Below, piece after piece: positions 56,001 through 63,945 of a stretch of DNA of 64,000 bases. How positions within the stretch are numbered: the first letter of the stretch is position 1; the number at the start of each line of letters is the position of its first letter. Position numbers and translations under genes: made by a program. The notes under the pieces are model-generated. The model searched no databases. It was not told the origin of the DNA and saw only the letters and a program-made list of their open reading frames with translations. Location of the stretch: contig CAYUWG010000003.1 in the NCBI GenBank assembly GCA_964448285.1, positions 40,459-104,458 of the forward strand, given 5' to 3'. The DNA is from CAYUWG01 sp964448285. GTDB taxonomy: Bacteria > Bacteroidota > Ignavibacteria > SZUA-365.

Positions 56001-56330
56001 TTCATCCTCATGCGCGCGAGGATATCCGAAATACACGAGCAGCCCGTCGCCAAGGTATTGCGCGATATGCCCATCGAAACGAGAGATCGCTTCTTCGGCG
56101 GCACGGTGGTATGCCGCGACGACTTCTCGAAGAACTTCGGGATCGATCTTATGAGAAAGCAGCGTCGAGCCGACGAGGTCGCAGAAGAGAACCGTTATCT
56201 GCCGCCGCTCTGCTAAAGGCGCGTTCGCACGCTGAAGTGTGGTTTCGATTAACGGCGAACCACACTGCCCGCAGAATTTGAACCCATCGGGATTCTCAAA
56301 TCCACAGGATGTGCATACAATGGTTTTCAT
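53076..56330 (-). CDS. Class III adenylate/guanylate cyclase fused to AAA ATPase and TPR domains
   Basis: The 1,084-residue regulator has a zinc ribbon (CTSCGFENPDGFKFCGQCG, residues 7-25), a class III cyclase domain (about 40-205), a STAND-type NTPase with Walker A (GDAGIGKSR, about 268-276) and Walker B (ILWIMEDIHWVD), and helical TPR repeats over about 620-1,075. The cyclase domain has both metal Asp residues (FCDLVGST, LGDGLLVYFGYP) and NIAARL with the transition-state Asn and Arg. It probably makes cAMP or cGMP in response to a ligand or partner sensed by the TPR/STAND part. It is cytosolic and stands alone. Confidence 0.85.
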   Translation of the reverse strand: MKTIVCTSCGFENPDGFKFCGQCGSPLIETTLQRANAPLAERRQITVLFCDLVGSTLLSHKIDPEVLREVVAAYHRAAEEAISRFDGHIAQYLGDGLLVYFGYPRAHEDEPRRAVHAALGILSRLKAVNGELKKKWDIELAARIGIHTGVVVVSEMGGASRRELLALGQTPNIAARLQAVAEPNTIIVSDATFRLVKGFFETRSIGRPKLKGVTTNAEAFRVVEELSGRNRFDSISPSALTPFIGRITELHLLNEYWKQTREGTGKALMISGDAGIGKSRILRSFKEQLVESERTLLESHCSPYYETTSFHPLIDLLNRVFGLERFSSDEEKVRHVEEMFACWEIPKEESVPYVAGLLSLSLDERYEYQSVHLLKKRQHLIEGLVRIFPIISTKKPILWIMEDIHWVDPSTNEFLLHLIPALARSHILLVLTSRPRALKDQPVQGLVESVELRRLDEHDVERLMNNIAGGKLLPLDVRKQIVSNTDGIPLYVEEMTRTVLESNLLVARDDHYDLKGPLRPFEIPSTLHDSLMARLDSLSNVKEVVQFGATIGREFSYTLIKQVMEIDDATLQTAIMKLKSADLLYQIGEIPNAQFQFKHALIQEAAYQSLLISQRQVYHKRIAEFLEKQSLEVISAQPELLARHYSRAGLVQSAVFYLHLAAMRAAERSAMVEASRLLREAQSLIPEITDEPLRKQLELDVLSLLAPTLIATEGYGCDELEPIHKRCIELSEEFGNETQLLISTFGLWLHSFTRADLDRAWAYAQRVMEMASASDPSQVISAHIAVGLSHMQFGRFREASRHLEISLGTARDGRVENFFLFYGQDPVTVILAYYGLLRWLLGFPAQAHENIQHALELARMLNHPFSLAFTLAIAAEVSLYLGKFEEAGRYIVECIALSDRYEFPYWNSTIRILYGTHLVQADEVEKGLAMLEEGFSLLLGKGGELSRVNFNIARAVAYEKLGRIKEALECVNECLSLSQQTSIRFRLVLIHCAHGRLLLRLPSPDLTEVERIYRTAIDLANELETLTLELIATMHLVKFLMSTERADEGLEMLEACFNRFTEGFDCPILQQARAMLDELRAIVV

Positions 56331-56561
56331 ACGTGTCTTTCATCGCAATACGGATCGAATCCAATCGCAAGATAAGGAAACGCGCACAACGCACCTTAAA
56401 AGGTAAGCGGTCGTCAGGAACCATACCGCCATCATCCTGAGCGCAGCCGTCGTTCTGAAGGAGTCGTATCCTGAGCGGAGTCGAAGGATGAATACACACG
56501 ATATTTCACGGTTCGACTACGCTCACCGTGACGAGAATTTACTTTCAGGTCTTCCTGAAGA
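56331..56561. other. Intergenic stretch carrying repeat copy B
   Basis: The gap between the cyclase gene and the NlpC/P60 gene is mostly filled by copy B of the dispersed repeat. I see no gene. Confidence 0.4.
56430..56535. repeat. Dispersed REP-like repeat, copy B
   Basis: The copy holds two versions of the core (ATCATCCTGAGCG at 56431-56443, and TATCCTGAGCGGAGTCGAAG at 56467-56486 followed by GATGAAT). It then has an ATATTTCACGGTTCGACTAC segment and ends CTCACCGTGA near 56531. Core and tail match copy C at 57601-57672; together they flank the NlpC/P60 gene. Confidence 0.6.
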
Positions 56562-57311
56562 TTACTGGTGCGTGTAAATTCCCGGCTTCATGTTCGAACC
56601 GATGGGAGCGGTTGTGAATCGTCCTCCCCAACGAAAGCGTTCCGAATAGTACCCGTCGTTGATGTGCGAATAGATGACGCCTCTTCCCGTAGAGGAATGA
56701 GCGAAGACACCGTTGCCGAGAAAAATCCCGACGTGCCCGATGCGCTTGGCTTTCCTGTTGCGACCTGAGAAAAAAACCATATCGCCGAATTGCAAACTGT
56801 CCGGCGTAAAGATGGGAAGGAACTGCTGTGCCTGCCAGCGCGAGGTCCCATGAAAGGGCTGATTGAGAGTTTCACTCATGATTACCGAAGTGAATCCCGA
56901 GCAATCGACGCCTCTCTTTGATTGCCCTCCGAACCGATACCGTGTCCCTAACCATTCGTCGATGTTCTGAATCAATTCAACGCGCAACTGCGGCGAGACG
57001 AAGGGTGAGCGGTAGTCGAAATCATACGGGAGCGCAACGTAGGTGTCGTTCAGATCCGGGGATTGTGTTTCGTGAAGATCGGCATATTCAGGCAGGTACT
57101 CACGGAGCAAATCAATGGATTTTTTCCTGGTGACTTTTACGCGGGCGGTGGTTTTCTTTGCTGGCTTTCGTTTCTTCTTTGCTTTTACTGCGGTCGGCTG
57201 TGCTTTTCGAACGGTTCTTTCTTGAAGCTGTGCGGTGGCAGTGTTTGGAGCAAGAAGTCCGGTCCCCAGCATGAGGCTTGCAAGGAGCAAGCCGGTAAGA
57301 GCTTTTCTCAT
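56562..57311 (-). CDS. NlpC/P60 (C40) peptidoglycan hydrolase
   Basis: The 249-residue enzyme has a signal peptide (MRKALTGLLLASLMLGTGLL), a Lys-rich linker (about 40-65) and an NlpC/P60 domain: GTRYRFGGQSKRGVDCSGFT with the catalytic Cys137, SLQFGDMVFFSG, and IGHVGIFLGNGVFAHSS with His193. It probably cuts the stem-peptide bonds of peptidoglycan in the periplasm or is exported. GAGGAG stands upstream of the start. A long leader with a strong hairpin precedes it. Confidence 0.88.
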   Translation of the reverse strand: MRKALTGLLLASLMLGTGLLAPNTATAQLQERTVRKAQPTAVKAKKKRKPAKKTTARVKVTRKKSIDLLREYLPEYADLHETQSPDLNDTYVALPYDFDYRSPFVSPQLRVELIQNIDEWLGTRYRFGGQSKRGVDCSGFTSVIMSETLNQPFHGTSRWQAQQFLPIFTPDSLQFGDMVFFSGRNRKAKRIGHVGIFLGNGVFAHSSTGRGVIYSHINDGYYSERFRWGGRFTTAPIGSNMKPGIYTHQ

Positions 57312-57333
57312 GAAATTCTCCTCAATTATGGAT

Positions 57334-57384
57334 AGGACTTAGTGATGTCCTATGGGTGCATTCAAGCCCATAGGTCACTTAAGG
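57334..57384 (-). promoter_or_regulatory. Long hairpin in the NlpC/P60 leader
   Basis: CCTATGGG (57349-57356) pairs perfectly with CCCATAGG (57367-57374) around a 10-base loop. The stem is extended beyond a three-base bulge by AGTGA and TCACT. It lies 23-73 bases before the NlpC/P60 start on the minus strand, so it would be in the mRNA leader. It does not match any riboswitch consensus I know. Confidence 0.5.
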
Positions 57385-57600
57385 TAGGCCTTCAAGTCTA
57401 TTCTATGCAATCCCCAAAGTCATGTGGCTTTCAAAATCTTCCGTTACAGTCCGTATTCACCATGTTAGGGTCAAATTTTTTTCGACGGATTCGCTGGAAG
57501 TATCACAGCCCGGTCGGATTTGGGTGGTGTTATCCGAATCTTTCAGACACAAGCGCAAATGACCGACTCAGTATAAAGAGGCGGTCACAAAAAGCTCGTC

Positions 57601-57672
57601 CGTCATCATCCTGAGCGTAGTCAAAGGATGAATGCGCTCGGTATATCATGGATTGCTAACGCTTACCGTGAA
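57601..57672. repeat. Dispersed REP-like repeat, copy C
   Basis: TCATCCTGAGCGTAGTCAAA (57606-57625) followed by GGATGAAT matches the core of copies A and B. TCATCCT and AGGATGA pair as a 7-bp stem. It is followed by GGTATATCATGG, ACGCTTACCGTGA at the same distance as in copy B. Confidence 0.6.
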
Positions 57673-57779
57673 AAATATGGACCTGCTGGGACAGCTTCGA
57701 CCTGATGGTAGCAGTACAGTTCCTAAGAAGAACATCAGTCCCGGAGGGACGATCTTGCTGGTAGTCCGACTTCCTTGAT

Positions 57780-58910
57780 TCATCTCTTTTCCCCAATAGA
57801 CATCCGGGTAAAGACTAAGAGCTTTTCGTTTTGCAACAGCAGTACGAAGTAAGACCCCATCTCAAAGCGTATATCACTTCCCTGAAACGTGTACACTCCA
57901 CTCAATGAAGACGGATGAATGACTTTTGACTTGATTTCGTTGCCCGTTTCCGCGCTTACGATCACAAATGTTATTTCATCGCGTGACGGTAAACGGTATT
58001 CAAGATCGATTGTAGAATTCGATAGACTGGGATACGCACGCAGGGATGCGCCGAAATGAGAAGGACGTGACGACCATGCCCCGTACTTCCCTAGAAAGCC
58101 ATGCGAAATCAAACTGTCGTAGCGTCGGATGCGATATGGATTTAGGAAGCCTTCATACTCCAAAGACTTCCTCCACTTTTCTCTATCCGCTCTCACAACA
58201 AGGCGCCTGTCATAAGGCCCGTGATACTTGGGTATCAGCCGGATGAATGCTTGTTGCCGCTTGATCGTGTTTGGAACGGTATTAACGATAACGACGGAAT
58301 CAATACTATTTCCGGAATACCAACTGTCAACCATTTTCCTGAACAAATCTTCAGTGCCGTTTACCGGCGGAACGATCACGTTCTTGAGATACAGCAGGAT
58401 ATCTCCGGTTTCAGCGTTGACGAGTTCCATACTATACGACATCGAATCGGGTACAACCCAAGGGGTATCGACTGGAGGATTCCCACCATAGGATAACGGC
58501 TCCAAAATGATGCTATGGTAGAAGCGAATGGTGTCATCAGGTTTTATCATGAAGGTGCACGTTCTGATGGTATCCGCGAAAGAGTCCTGATTGTCGTTGA
58601 AAACGGTGCGGAAAAGTGGGTACTCGGAAAACTTCCACCAGAAGAGTTCACGTGCAGTATCGTTCACGGATGTTATGCTTAGCTCTCCCACCTGATAGGT
58701 AAGCGAATAATGGTTGTACCATTGCTGGACTTCAACATACAGGGCGTATTCCCTCGATTGTTGCGGATGGAATGCGCCATCGATCAAGGTCAATTTGAAC
58801 GAGTCGATGGCTGCGGAAATCCGACGATCAGCGTATCGTTTCTCTCCTCCACTCAATAAGAGATAGCACAATCCCGTGAATACACAGAGAAGAATGATGA
58901 ACTTCGACAT
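57780..58910 (-). CDS. Exported protein of unknown function with a degenerate sorting-like C-terminus
   Basis: The 376-residue protein starts with a hydrophobic segment (KFIILLCVFTGLCYLLLSGG) that is a signal peptide or anchor. The body is beta-rich with charged and aromatic residues and is not recognised. The last 80 residues (about IDLEYRLPSRDEITFVIVSA, then SGVYTFQGSDIRFEMGSYFV) look like a worn T9SS type A sorting domain, but the YPNPF motif is missing. ATG at 58910 follows GGAAG. The gene stands alone. Confidence 0.5.
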   Translation of the reverse strand: MSKFIILLCVFTGLCYLLLSGGEKRYADRRISAAIDSFKLTLIDGAFHPQQSREYALYVEVQQWYNHYSLTYQVGELSITSVNDTARELFWWKFSEYPLFRTVFNDNQDSFADTIRTCTFMIKPDDTIRFYHSIILEPLSYGGNPPVDTPWVVPDSMSYSMELVNAETGDILLYLKNVIVPPVNGTEDLFRKMVDSWYSGNSIDSVVIVNTVPNTIKRQQAFIRLIPKYHGPYDRRLVVRADREKWRKSLEYEGFLNPYRIRRYDSLISHGFLGKYGAWSSRPSHFGASLRAYPSLSNSTIDLEYRLPSRDEITFVIVSAETGNEIKSKVIHPSSLSGVYTFQGSDIRFEMGSYFVLLLQNEKLLVFTRMSIGEKR

Positions 58911-59136
58911 AATTGCCACTTCCGGTTTTTCGTTTTAACTCGGTTTCTCACATCGACGAACGAACGAGCAAACGCGCAAGAAAATGTAAGGAAAAACATA
59001 GATGGACAAGAGCCTATTATTCACGTTTTGAGAAAGTCCCTTTCTTGGATGGCAGGTAGAAAGCGTCTTTTCACCGTTGTATTTCCCTCTTTTCGGTGTA
59101 GATTTCTACGGGTTTGTTCACATCGTCTTCAAGGAC

Positions 59137-60186
59137 ATGATCGATTCCAAGCTTACAAATGTGTTTTTAGGTATCCTCTGCCTCATCGCACTTGGCGCCG
59201 TCCTCTCGATGCTGGAAACCGTTCTCCTCCCTTTCGTGATTGCGGTCTTCCTTTCATACATCTTCAAGCCCGTCGTCCTTGCGCTGCGAAAGCGAAAGGT
59301 GCCGATGGCCCTGGCGTTGCTCCTTATCGTTGCAGTCCTCGCGGGAATTCTCTTCGGACTCTCGATGCTCATCTCATCGAGCGTACAATCTTTCCTCATC
59401 GAAATGCCGAAGTATCAGGCGCGGCTCGAGATACTCTTTACGGGACTGTTCGAATCAGCGCTTGAAACCGCGCGAGAGCTTGGGATCGACACCGGCGAAT
59501 GGCAATGGTCCGACGCCATCCAGATCAGTTCGCTTACGGCCTTCGTCACGAGCAGCGTTGGCTCACTGTTCTCGTTCCTCGGTTCGGCGTTCCTCATCCT
59601 CCTGTTCATGCTCTTCATCCTTGCAGGCAGCGGACAGATGGCAGAGAAAGTCGATGCCGCGTTCTCACACGACCAATCGCACCGCATCGCCGCCATCGTC
59701 GGCACCATCGACGAGAAAGTGAAGCAGTACCTCATCACGAAAACGATCGTCAGCCTTGCGACGGGTATTCTCACGACCGTCGTGCTTGCCATCATCGGCG
59801 TGGACTTCGCGCTGCTGTGGGGCTTCCTCGCCTTCCTCCTGAATTTCATTCCGAACATCGGCTCCATCGTCGCAGCGATCCTTCCCTTCCTCATCTCGCT
59901 CGTGCAATTCGAAACGATCACGCAGCCGCTGCTCGTGCTCGCGTTGCTCATCGTCGTACAAAACGTCATGGGCAACATCATCGAACCGAAGCTCATGGCG
60001 TTCAGCCTGAATCTCAGCCCGTTGTTGATCCTCGTCGCGTTGATGTTCTGGGGATGGCTCTGGGGAATCTGGGGGATGATTCTCGCCGTCCCGATCATGT
60101 CGATGGTGAAGATCGTCTTCGAAAACGTCGATGGCCTGAAACCGCTCGCCGTCCTGATGAGCGGGAGCGCTCCGAAGAAAAAGTAA
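59137..60186 (+). CDS. AI-2E-family (PerM-like) transporter
   Basis: The 349-residue membrane protein has about eight helices: an N-terminal cluster (IALGAVLSML-type, TVLLPFVIAVFLSYIFKP), a long middle loop (about 90-145) and a C-terminal cluster (FALLWGFLAFLLNFIPNIGS, PFLISLVQFETITQPLLVLA, VVQNVMGNIIEPKLMAFSLN). NFIPNIGS-type and EPKLMG-type phrases mark the AI-2E family (PF01594). Members export small molecules or sodium; the substrate here is not known. ATG at 59137 is preferred to a TTG 20 codons upstream. rlpA starts directly after its stop codon. Confidence 0.88.
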   Translation: MIDSKLTNVFLGILCLIALGAVLSMLETVLLPFVIAVFLSYIFKPVVLALRKRKVPMALALLLIVAVLAGILFGLSMLISSSVQSFLIEMPKYQARLEILFTGLFESALETARELGIDTGEWQWSDAIQISSLTAFVTSSVGSLFSFLGSAFLILLFMLFILAGSGQMAEKVDAAFSHDQSHRIAAIVGTIDEKVKQYLITKTIVSLATGILTTVVLAIIGVDFALLWGFLAFLLNFIPNIGSIVAAILPFLISLVQFETITQPLLVLALLIVVQNVMGNIIEPKLMAFSLNLSPLLILVALMFWGWLWGIWGMILAVPIMSMVKIVFENVDGLKPLAVLMSGSAPKKK

Positions 60187-60846
60187 ATGCGCGCTGCCGC
60201 CTGCATCGTCGTGCTCGTTTCGCTTTGCCGCATCGTGCATGCACAGGAGCCTTTCGTACAGACGGGCGTCGCGTCGTACTACGGAAAGGAATTCCACGGC
60301 TCACGAACGGCAAGCGGCGAGATCTACAGCATGTGGCAGCTCACCGCCGCACACCAGACGCTCCCGTTCCACACGCTCGTAAAGGTGACGAACCTCAAAA
60401 ACGACAAGAGCGTGACGGTGCGCATCAACGACGCGGGACCGTTCCTGAAAGGCCGCATCATCGACCTGTCGCGTCAGGCAGCGCTTGCGCTCGATATGAT
60501 CGAGCATGGCACGGCGAAAGTGAGGCTCGAAGTCGTCGGGAAAGCGGAGCCGCCTGAGGGTTTGCCGGATGCAGGCGCGTTTTACCGACCAGCGACCGAC
60601 GCCGCGGCGCCGGAAGGTTTTGCGATACAAGTCGCCTCATACTCCGACGAACGCAACGCGCGCCGCAAGCTTGCCGAGCTTGAGCGCAAGGGCATCGAAG
60701 ACGTTTACGTTCAACCCGTGCGCGTCGGAAAAAAGCAACTCCAGCGCATCGTGATCGGCGGCTTCCCTACCCGTGAAAGCGCAGAAGCAGCACTGAAGTC
60801 GCTGAGGCAGAAGCAGATTTCGGGATTTGTGTTTCAGATACGGTGA
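60187..60846 (+). CDS. rlpA: Rare lipoprotein A-like septal ring protein (DPBB + SPOR)
   Basis: The 219-residue protein has a signal peptide (MRAAACIVVLVSLCRIVHA), a double-psi beta-barrel domain (GVASYYGKEFHGSRTASGE, then RINDAGPFLKGRIIDLS, about 27-117) and a SPOR domain (about 138-219, GFAIQVASYSDERNARRK). RlpA-type proteins bind or cut denuded peptidoglycan at the septum. No lipobox Cys is seen. The start follows the AI-2E stop immediately, so translation is likely coupled. Confidence 0.88.
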   Translation: MRAAACIVVLVSLCRIVHAQEPFVQTGVASYYGKEFHGSRTASGEIYSMWQLTAAHQTLPFHTLVKVTNLKNDKSVTVRINDAGPFLKGRIIDLSRQAALALDMIEHGTAKVRLEVVGKAEPPEGLPDAGAFYRPATDAAAPEGFAIQVASYSDERNARRKLAELERKGIEDVYVQPVRVGKKQLQRIVIGGFPTRESAEAALKSLRQKQISGFVFQIR

Positions 60847-61013
60847 AGGCTGTGCTCCTCAATGGAGGATCAAGTGTTCCATCTTCGAAAGCTGTTAGGA
60901 AAGGGCTATTAGTAAGAAATGTCATTATGACCTTTCTTGATTCAAGTTTTAGCCATATCTAACTGGTTGCTGAATTTCAAGGAACATGGCAAATGCCTTC
61001 CTCCTATTTCTGA
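60847..61013. other. Short gap between convergent genes
   Basis: A weak hairpin (TCCTC-AATG-GAGGA, around 60856-60869) lies just after rlpA and could be a terminator remnant. Sequence becomes AT-rich from here to about 61.7 kb. Nothing else is seen. Confidence 0.3.
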
Positions 61014-61649
61014 TTAATCGTATGCCTCATCACGAGAAGAAAACATGATGAGTACAATTTGTTTATGCTCAGTTTCCGGAAGATAAATTAATCTATAATC
61101 TCCTATTCGATAGCGCCAATATCCCTTCATATTTTCCTTAAGTGGCTTTATCGTGTCGCCTACAGTAGAAACAGGATTCATGCATAGTTTCTGGATAGCA
61201 CTAAGTACTCTACCTTTAATTTTATTATCTAATTTTTTAATTGATTTTGAGAAATCATCGTGAAATCTGAATACCCAGGTTTCTTCGAAATCATAATCAC
61301 GTTTGCTTGCAAGAACAGGGGACTCCGATAAACCTACTTGTTCTTCGCGTTCGGATCGATCTGGACTAACCTTGAGTATGAAGTCAAGAATTAAATCATT
61401 TGATGTCTCAAAATAGCGATCTTCAGATATGAGCCAACGAATATAGCTGTTTTCGTATTCTGTGAATACGTCTTCAGGCATCGTGCTATACGCGTCTCTA
61501 ACTAAATCTATCACAGGCTTGTTTTTTATAGAATCAATCTGCTCTTTAGATCGGAAAGCTCTGAAAATAGCATTACCAATTGCAAGCACAGCAATAAGAA
61601 TTATAAGAAGTACAAACAAGCTAAGTAAGAAAAGAAAAAAGTCAGCCAT
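61014..61649 (-). CDS. Membrane-anchored RelE/ParE-like protein
   Basis: The 211-residue protein starts with a membrane helix (about 4-25), has an unassigned helical middle, and ends in a RelE/ParE-type toxin fold (about 125-211). The RelE part shows FRFHDDFSKSIKKLD, LKENMKGYWRYRIGDYRLIY and IVLIMFSSRDEAYD. RelE toxins cleave mRNA on ribosomes and normally are soluble and paired with an antitoxin; here no antitoxin gene is adjacent. ATG at 61649 follows GAGGTG. The gene is richer in A+T than its neighbours, suggesting transfer with the methyltransferase next door. Confidence 0.65.
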   Translation of the reverse strand: MADFFLFLLSLFVLLIILIAVLAIGNAIFRAFRSKEQIDSIKNKPVIDLVRDAYSTMPEDVFTEYENSYIRWLISEDRYFETSNDLILDFILKVSPDRSEREEQVGLSESPVLASKRDYDFEETWVFRFHDDFSKSIKKLDNKIKGRVLSAIQKLCMNPVSTVGDTIKPLKENMKGYWRYRIGDYRLIYLPETEHKQIVLIMFSSRDEAYD

Positions 61650-61864
61650 AATACACCTCATCGAGGCGAATAGTGGATGTAGGTGCTAAACTCTTTCTCA
61701 CATTAACACTCCACCCTCCCCTCACGAACCTTCCCGCCTATTTTCAGTCAGTAGAAAAACACACCATGCCAATCCGCCACTAGTTTCCACTTGTAGGAAG
61801 TCATGGCATCCGGTAGACTCAGTTAACGTCAGGTAAAAATACAATGCTTCGTTCATTAAAAGAT

Positions 61865-61957
61865 TCATCTCACAAGACCTCCACTTTCCTCATCCACATC
61901 GAGAAGGGGCAATCCGTTAGCAAGTGCTGTTTCGGCCAAGAAAACATGATCGTTCAC
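61865..61957 (-). CDS. Tiny ORF coupled to the methyltransferase
   Basis: A 30-codon frame starts with GTG and shares GTGA with the methyltransferase stop, the usual arrangement for translational coupling. GGGAGG lies just upstream. It reads MNDHVFLAETALANGLPLLD and then ten more residues, an acidic, plausible short protein or the tail of a degraded gene (it resembles the C-terminal end of a PIN-type domain). The coding potential is suggestive only. Confidence 0.35.
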   Translation of the reverse strand: MNDHVFLAETALANGLPLLDVDEESGGLVR

Positions 61958-63597
61958 AAACCCAGTCCTCCCTGCTCCGACACATATTTTTTTTCCTTTG
62001 CAGCTTTCCTGAATGTCTCGGCTCCCATCTTCATGTCCACGTATTGCGGTGCAACGATTCCTTTCAACAAGCCTTCGATGGAGAGGATCTGAATTTTTGG
62101 AAACTTTCCATAGTGCTTGCTTTCATAATAACCAGCTTTCACTGCCTCGACGGTCATGGGCCCTGTTGGCTCGGCGAGGGTGACGAACAAACCTATCGCG
62201 GCATTCTCTCGCTCGACGACTCCCATCAAATCGCGGATCATACCGACGTTCACGTTTTCTCCACCCTTCACGGAAACGACTATCTTCTTCGTATCCCCCA
62301 TGTCGTCCTTGAAGAAGATAAGACCGTCGATGCCTGAGTCAGCGCCTTTTTTCTTGTCTCTGTAAGGCTGCGCATTGACGATCGAGCATGCCCACCACTG
62401 GAACTGGTATTTGTCGCGCTGTGCAAGTTCACGGGCACCATCGAGATCCTTGGGTGTGCCGTGCACTTCGAATGCAATGTTTCCGAAAGCATCCCGCAGA
62501 CGTTTCTCGATGAGTGCGATGGCAAGATGGGTGATATCTATCCCGATCCACCGGCGGCCTAATTTTTCGGCAGCATGAATAGCCGTCCCGCATCCGCAGA
62601 AAGGATCGAGAACGATGTCACCTTCATTACTGGAGGCCTTTATGATTCGCTCGAGAAGAGCAAGAGGCTTCTGTGTCGGGTAGCCGAGTCGCTCCTGGGA
62701 TTGCGCCCCGATGGGAGGGATATCGTCCCAGATGTTTTGCAGCCGTTCCCCGGAACTTTCATCCGCATACATCTTAAGCCGAAGTGCACCGGTCGGTTTT
62801 AACGGAAAGTGCAGGCGTCCATCCCTATCGTACTTCTGCATCCGCTCCGGATTACAGGACCATCCATTCGGGTGCGGTTGGTACGTGACTCCATTGCTCG
62901 CAGTGTAGGGGTAGTGCAAATTCGGTCGCACGCCCGGATTCCGAAGCGTGACCGATTGCCAACGACGTCCGTCATAATCGACGTGGGGATATTTCTTCAG
63001 GATCTCTTCATCGGCGAGAATCTGATAAGGTTGGTTCCAGACATAGGTATCGCTTTTGGAATACCAAAGGATGATATCCGCAACGCTTCCATAATTCCTG
63101 CCGACATTCCCGTGGGCGAAAGTCCTTTTCCAGGTTATTTCATTTCTGAAGCACTCCTTACCAAACACACCGTCCATCACGACCTTCAAGTAATGACTGG
63201 CGGTAGGATCGCAGTGGAGGTAGATCGAACCTGTAGGCTTGAGCACGCGGTGGAGCTGAAGAAGGCGATTCGCCATCATGGTCAGGTAGGCCATCATGTC
63301 GTTTTCTCTGAGGAATTTCCGCAGAGCGCTCATCATCTCAGCCACGTCCGTATTGGGCTGAGACATGATCTCGTCGAATTCGCTTTCTGCCTGCTTACCC
63401 CAGTGCCATGAGTCCTCGAAGGCAGTGATTTGCGCGTCGCTCTCATGCCCCTTCGGCGTTTTGAAAAGCACACTATAGTCGCGCTTCGAGTTGAACGGTG
63501 GATCGAGGTAGATGATATCTACGGACTCGTCAGCGATGTGCACTCGCAAAATATTGAGGCTATCGCCAAAGTATAAGGAGTTCAGTGGAGTTGACAT
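61954..63597 (-). CDS. Beta-class DNA methyltransferase fused to an Mrr-like nuclease domain
   Basis: The 547-residue protein methylates adenine or cytosine amino groups in DNA. Motif IV DPPF (32-35) precedes motif I DPFCGCGTAIHAAEKLGRRW (331-350), the beta-class order. The C-terminal part (about 395-490) resembles an Mrr-type endonuclease: GADSGIDGLIFF with Asp424 and VVSVKGGENVN with Lys444, where the usual Q/E-x-K is S-x-K. It may thus be a one-protein restriction-modification enzyme or a lone methyltransferase with a worn nuclease. ATG at 63597 was chosen over a longer frame; no separate restriction gene is seen nearby. Confidence 0.75.
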   Translation of the reverse strand: MSTPLNSLYFGDSLNILRVHIADESVDIIYLDPPFNSKRDYSVLFKTPKGHESDAQITAFEDSWHWGKQAESEFDEIMSQPNTDVAEMMSALRKFLRENDMMAYLTMMANRLLQLHRVLKPTGSIYLHCDPTASHYLKVVMDGVFGKECFRNEITWKRTFAHGNVGRNYGSVADIILWYSKSDTYVWNQPYQILADEEILKKYPHVDYDGRRWQSVTLRNPGVRPNLHYPYTASNGVTYQPHPNGWSCNPERMQKYDRDGRLHFPLKPTGALRLKMYADESSGERLQNIWDDIPPIGAQSQERLGYPTQKPLALLERIIKASSNEGDIVLDPFCGCGTAIHAAEKLGRRWIGIDITHLAIALIEKRLRDAFGNIAFEVHGTPKDLDGARELAQRDKYQFQWWACSIVNAQPYRDKKKGADSGIDGLIFFKDDMGDTKKIVVSVKGGENVNVGMIRDLMGVVERENAAIGLFVTLAEPTGPMTVEAVKAGYYESKHYGKFPKIQILSIEGLLKGIVAPQYVDMKMGAETFRKAAKEKKYVSEQGGLGL

Positions 63598-63945
63598 GTA
63601 TTCGATAACGATTGACGACCTTGTTGCAACGTTTCGTCTGCGAGATGAACATAGGGAAAAGAAAAGAAAGATGGAATAGCACGGGACAATGTAGGCTATC
63701 CTTTCAAGCATCCCTTCTTCACCCATCGCTTAGGGTCATCCGTTGATGCAGAGATTGCTTACTCGAAACGAAGTTTCTCACCATGCTTCGACGACTCTAA
63801 GAGATCGCATACTTATCCTGTGACTATCATTCACAAGCATCTCATTCCAATCCATCAAAACCATAGCGAAATACGCATCTCGCCTTGTGGCCTGATTGTT
63901 GAAAGTTGTACAGCCGTTGTTCGATGAACCTTAAGGAGATAGACT
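63598..63945. other. Divergent intergenic region
   Basis: The region between the methyltransferase and the partial gene at 63946 should carry both promoters. Its sequence is mixed with no repeat or strong hairpin. I see no gene. Confidence 0.35.

Larger units (their letters stand above)
57312..57779. other. Leader of the NlpC/P60 gene and repeat copy C, no gene
   Basis: These 468 bases hold the hairpin at 57334-57384 and repeat copy C. The rest is AT-rich. A 90-codon plus-strand frame has no supporting evidence and is not called. Confidence 0.4.

Noticed and set aside
57334..57480. c-di-AMP (ydaO-type) riboswitch ahead of the NlpC/P60 gene
   Set aside because: Considered because such riboswitches control wall hydrolases, but the conserved GGGGGAACC-like blocks are not present.
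59499..60557. Frame of 352 codons overlapping the AI-2E and rlpA genes
   Set aside because: Arg/His-rich frame across the boundary of two well-supported genes in another frame.
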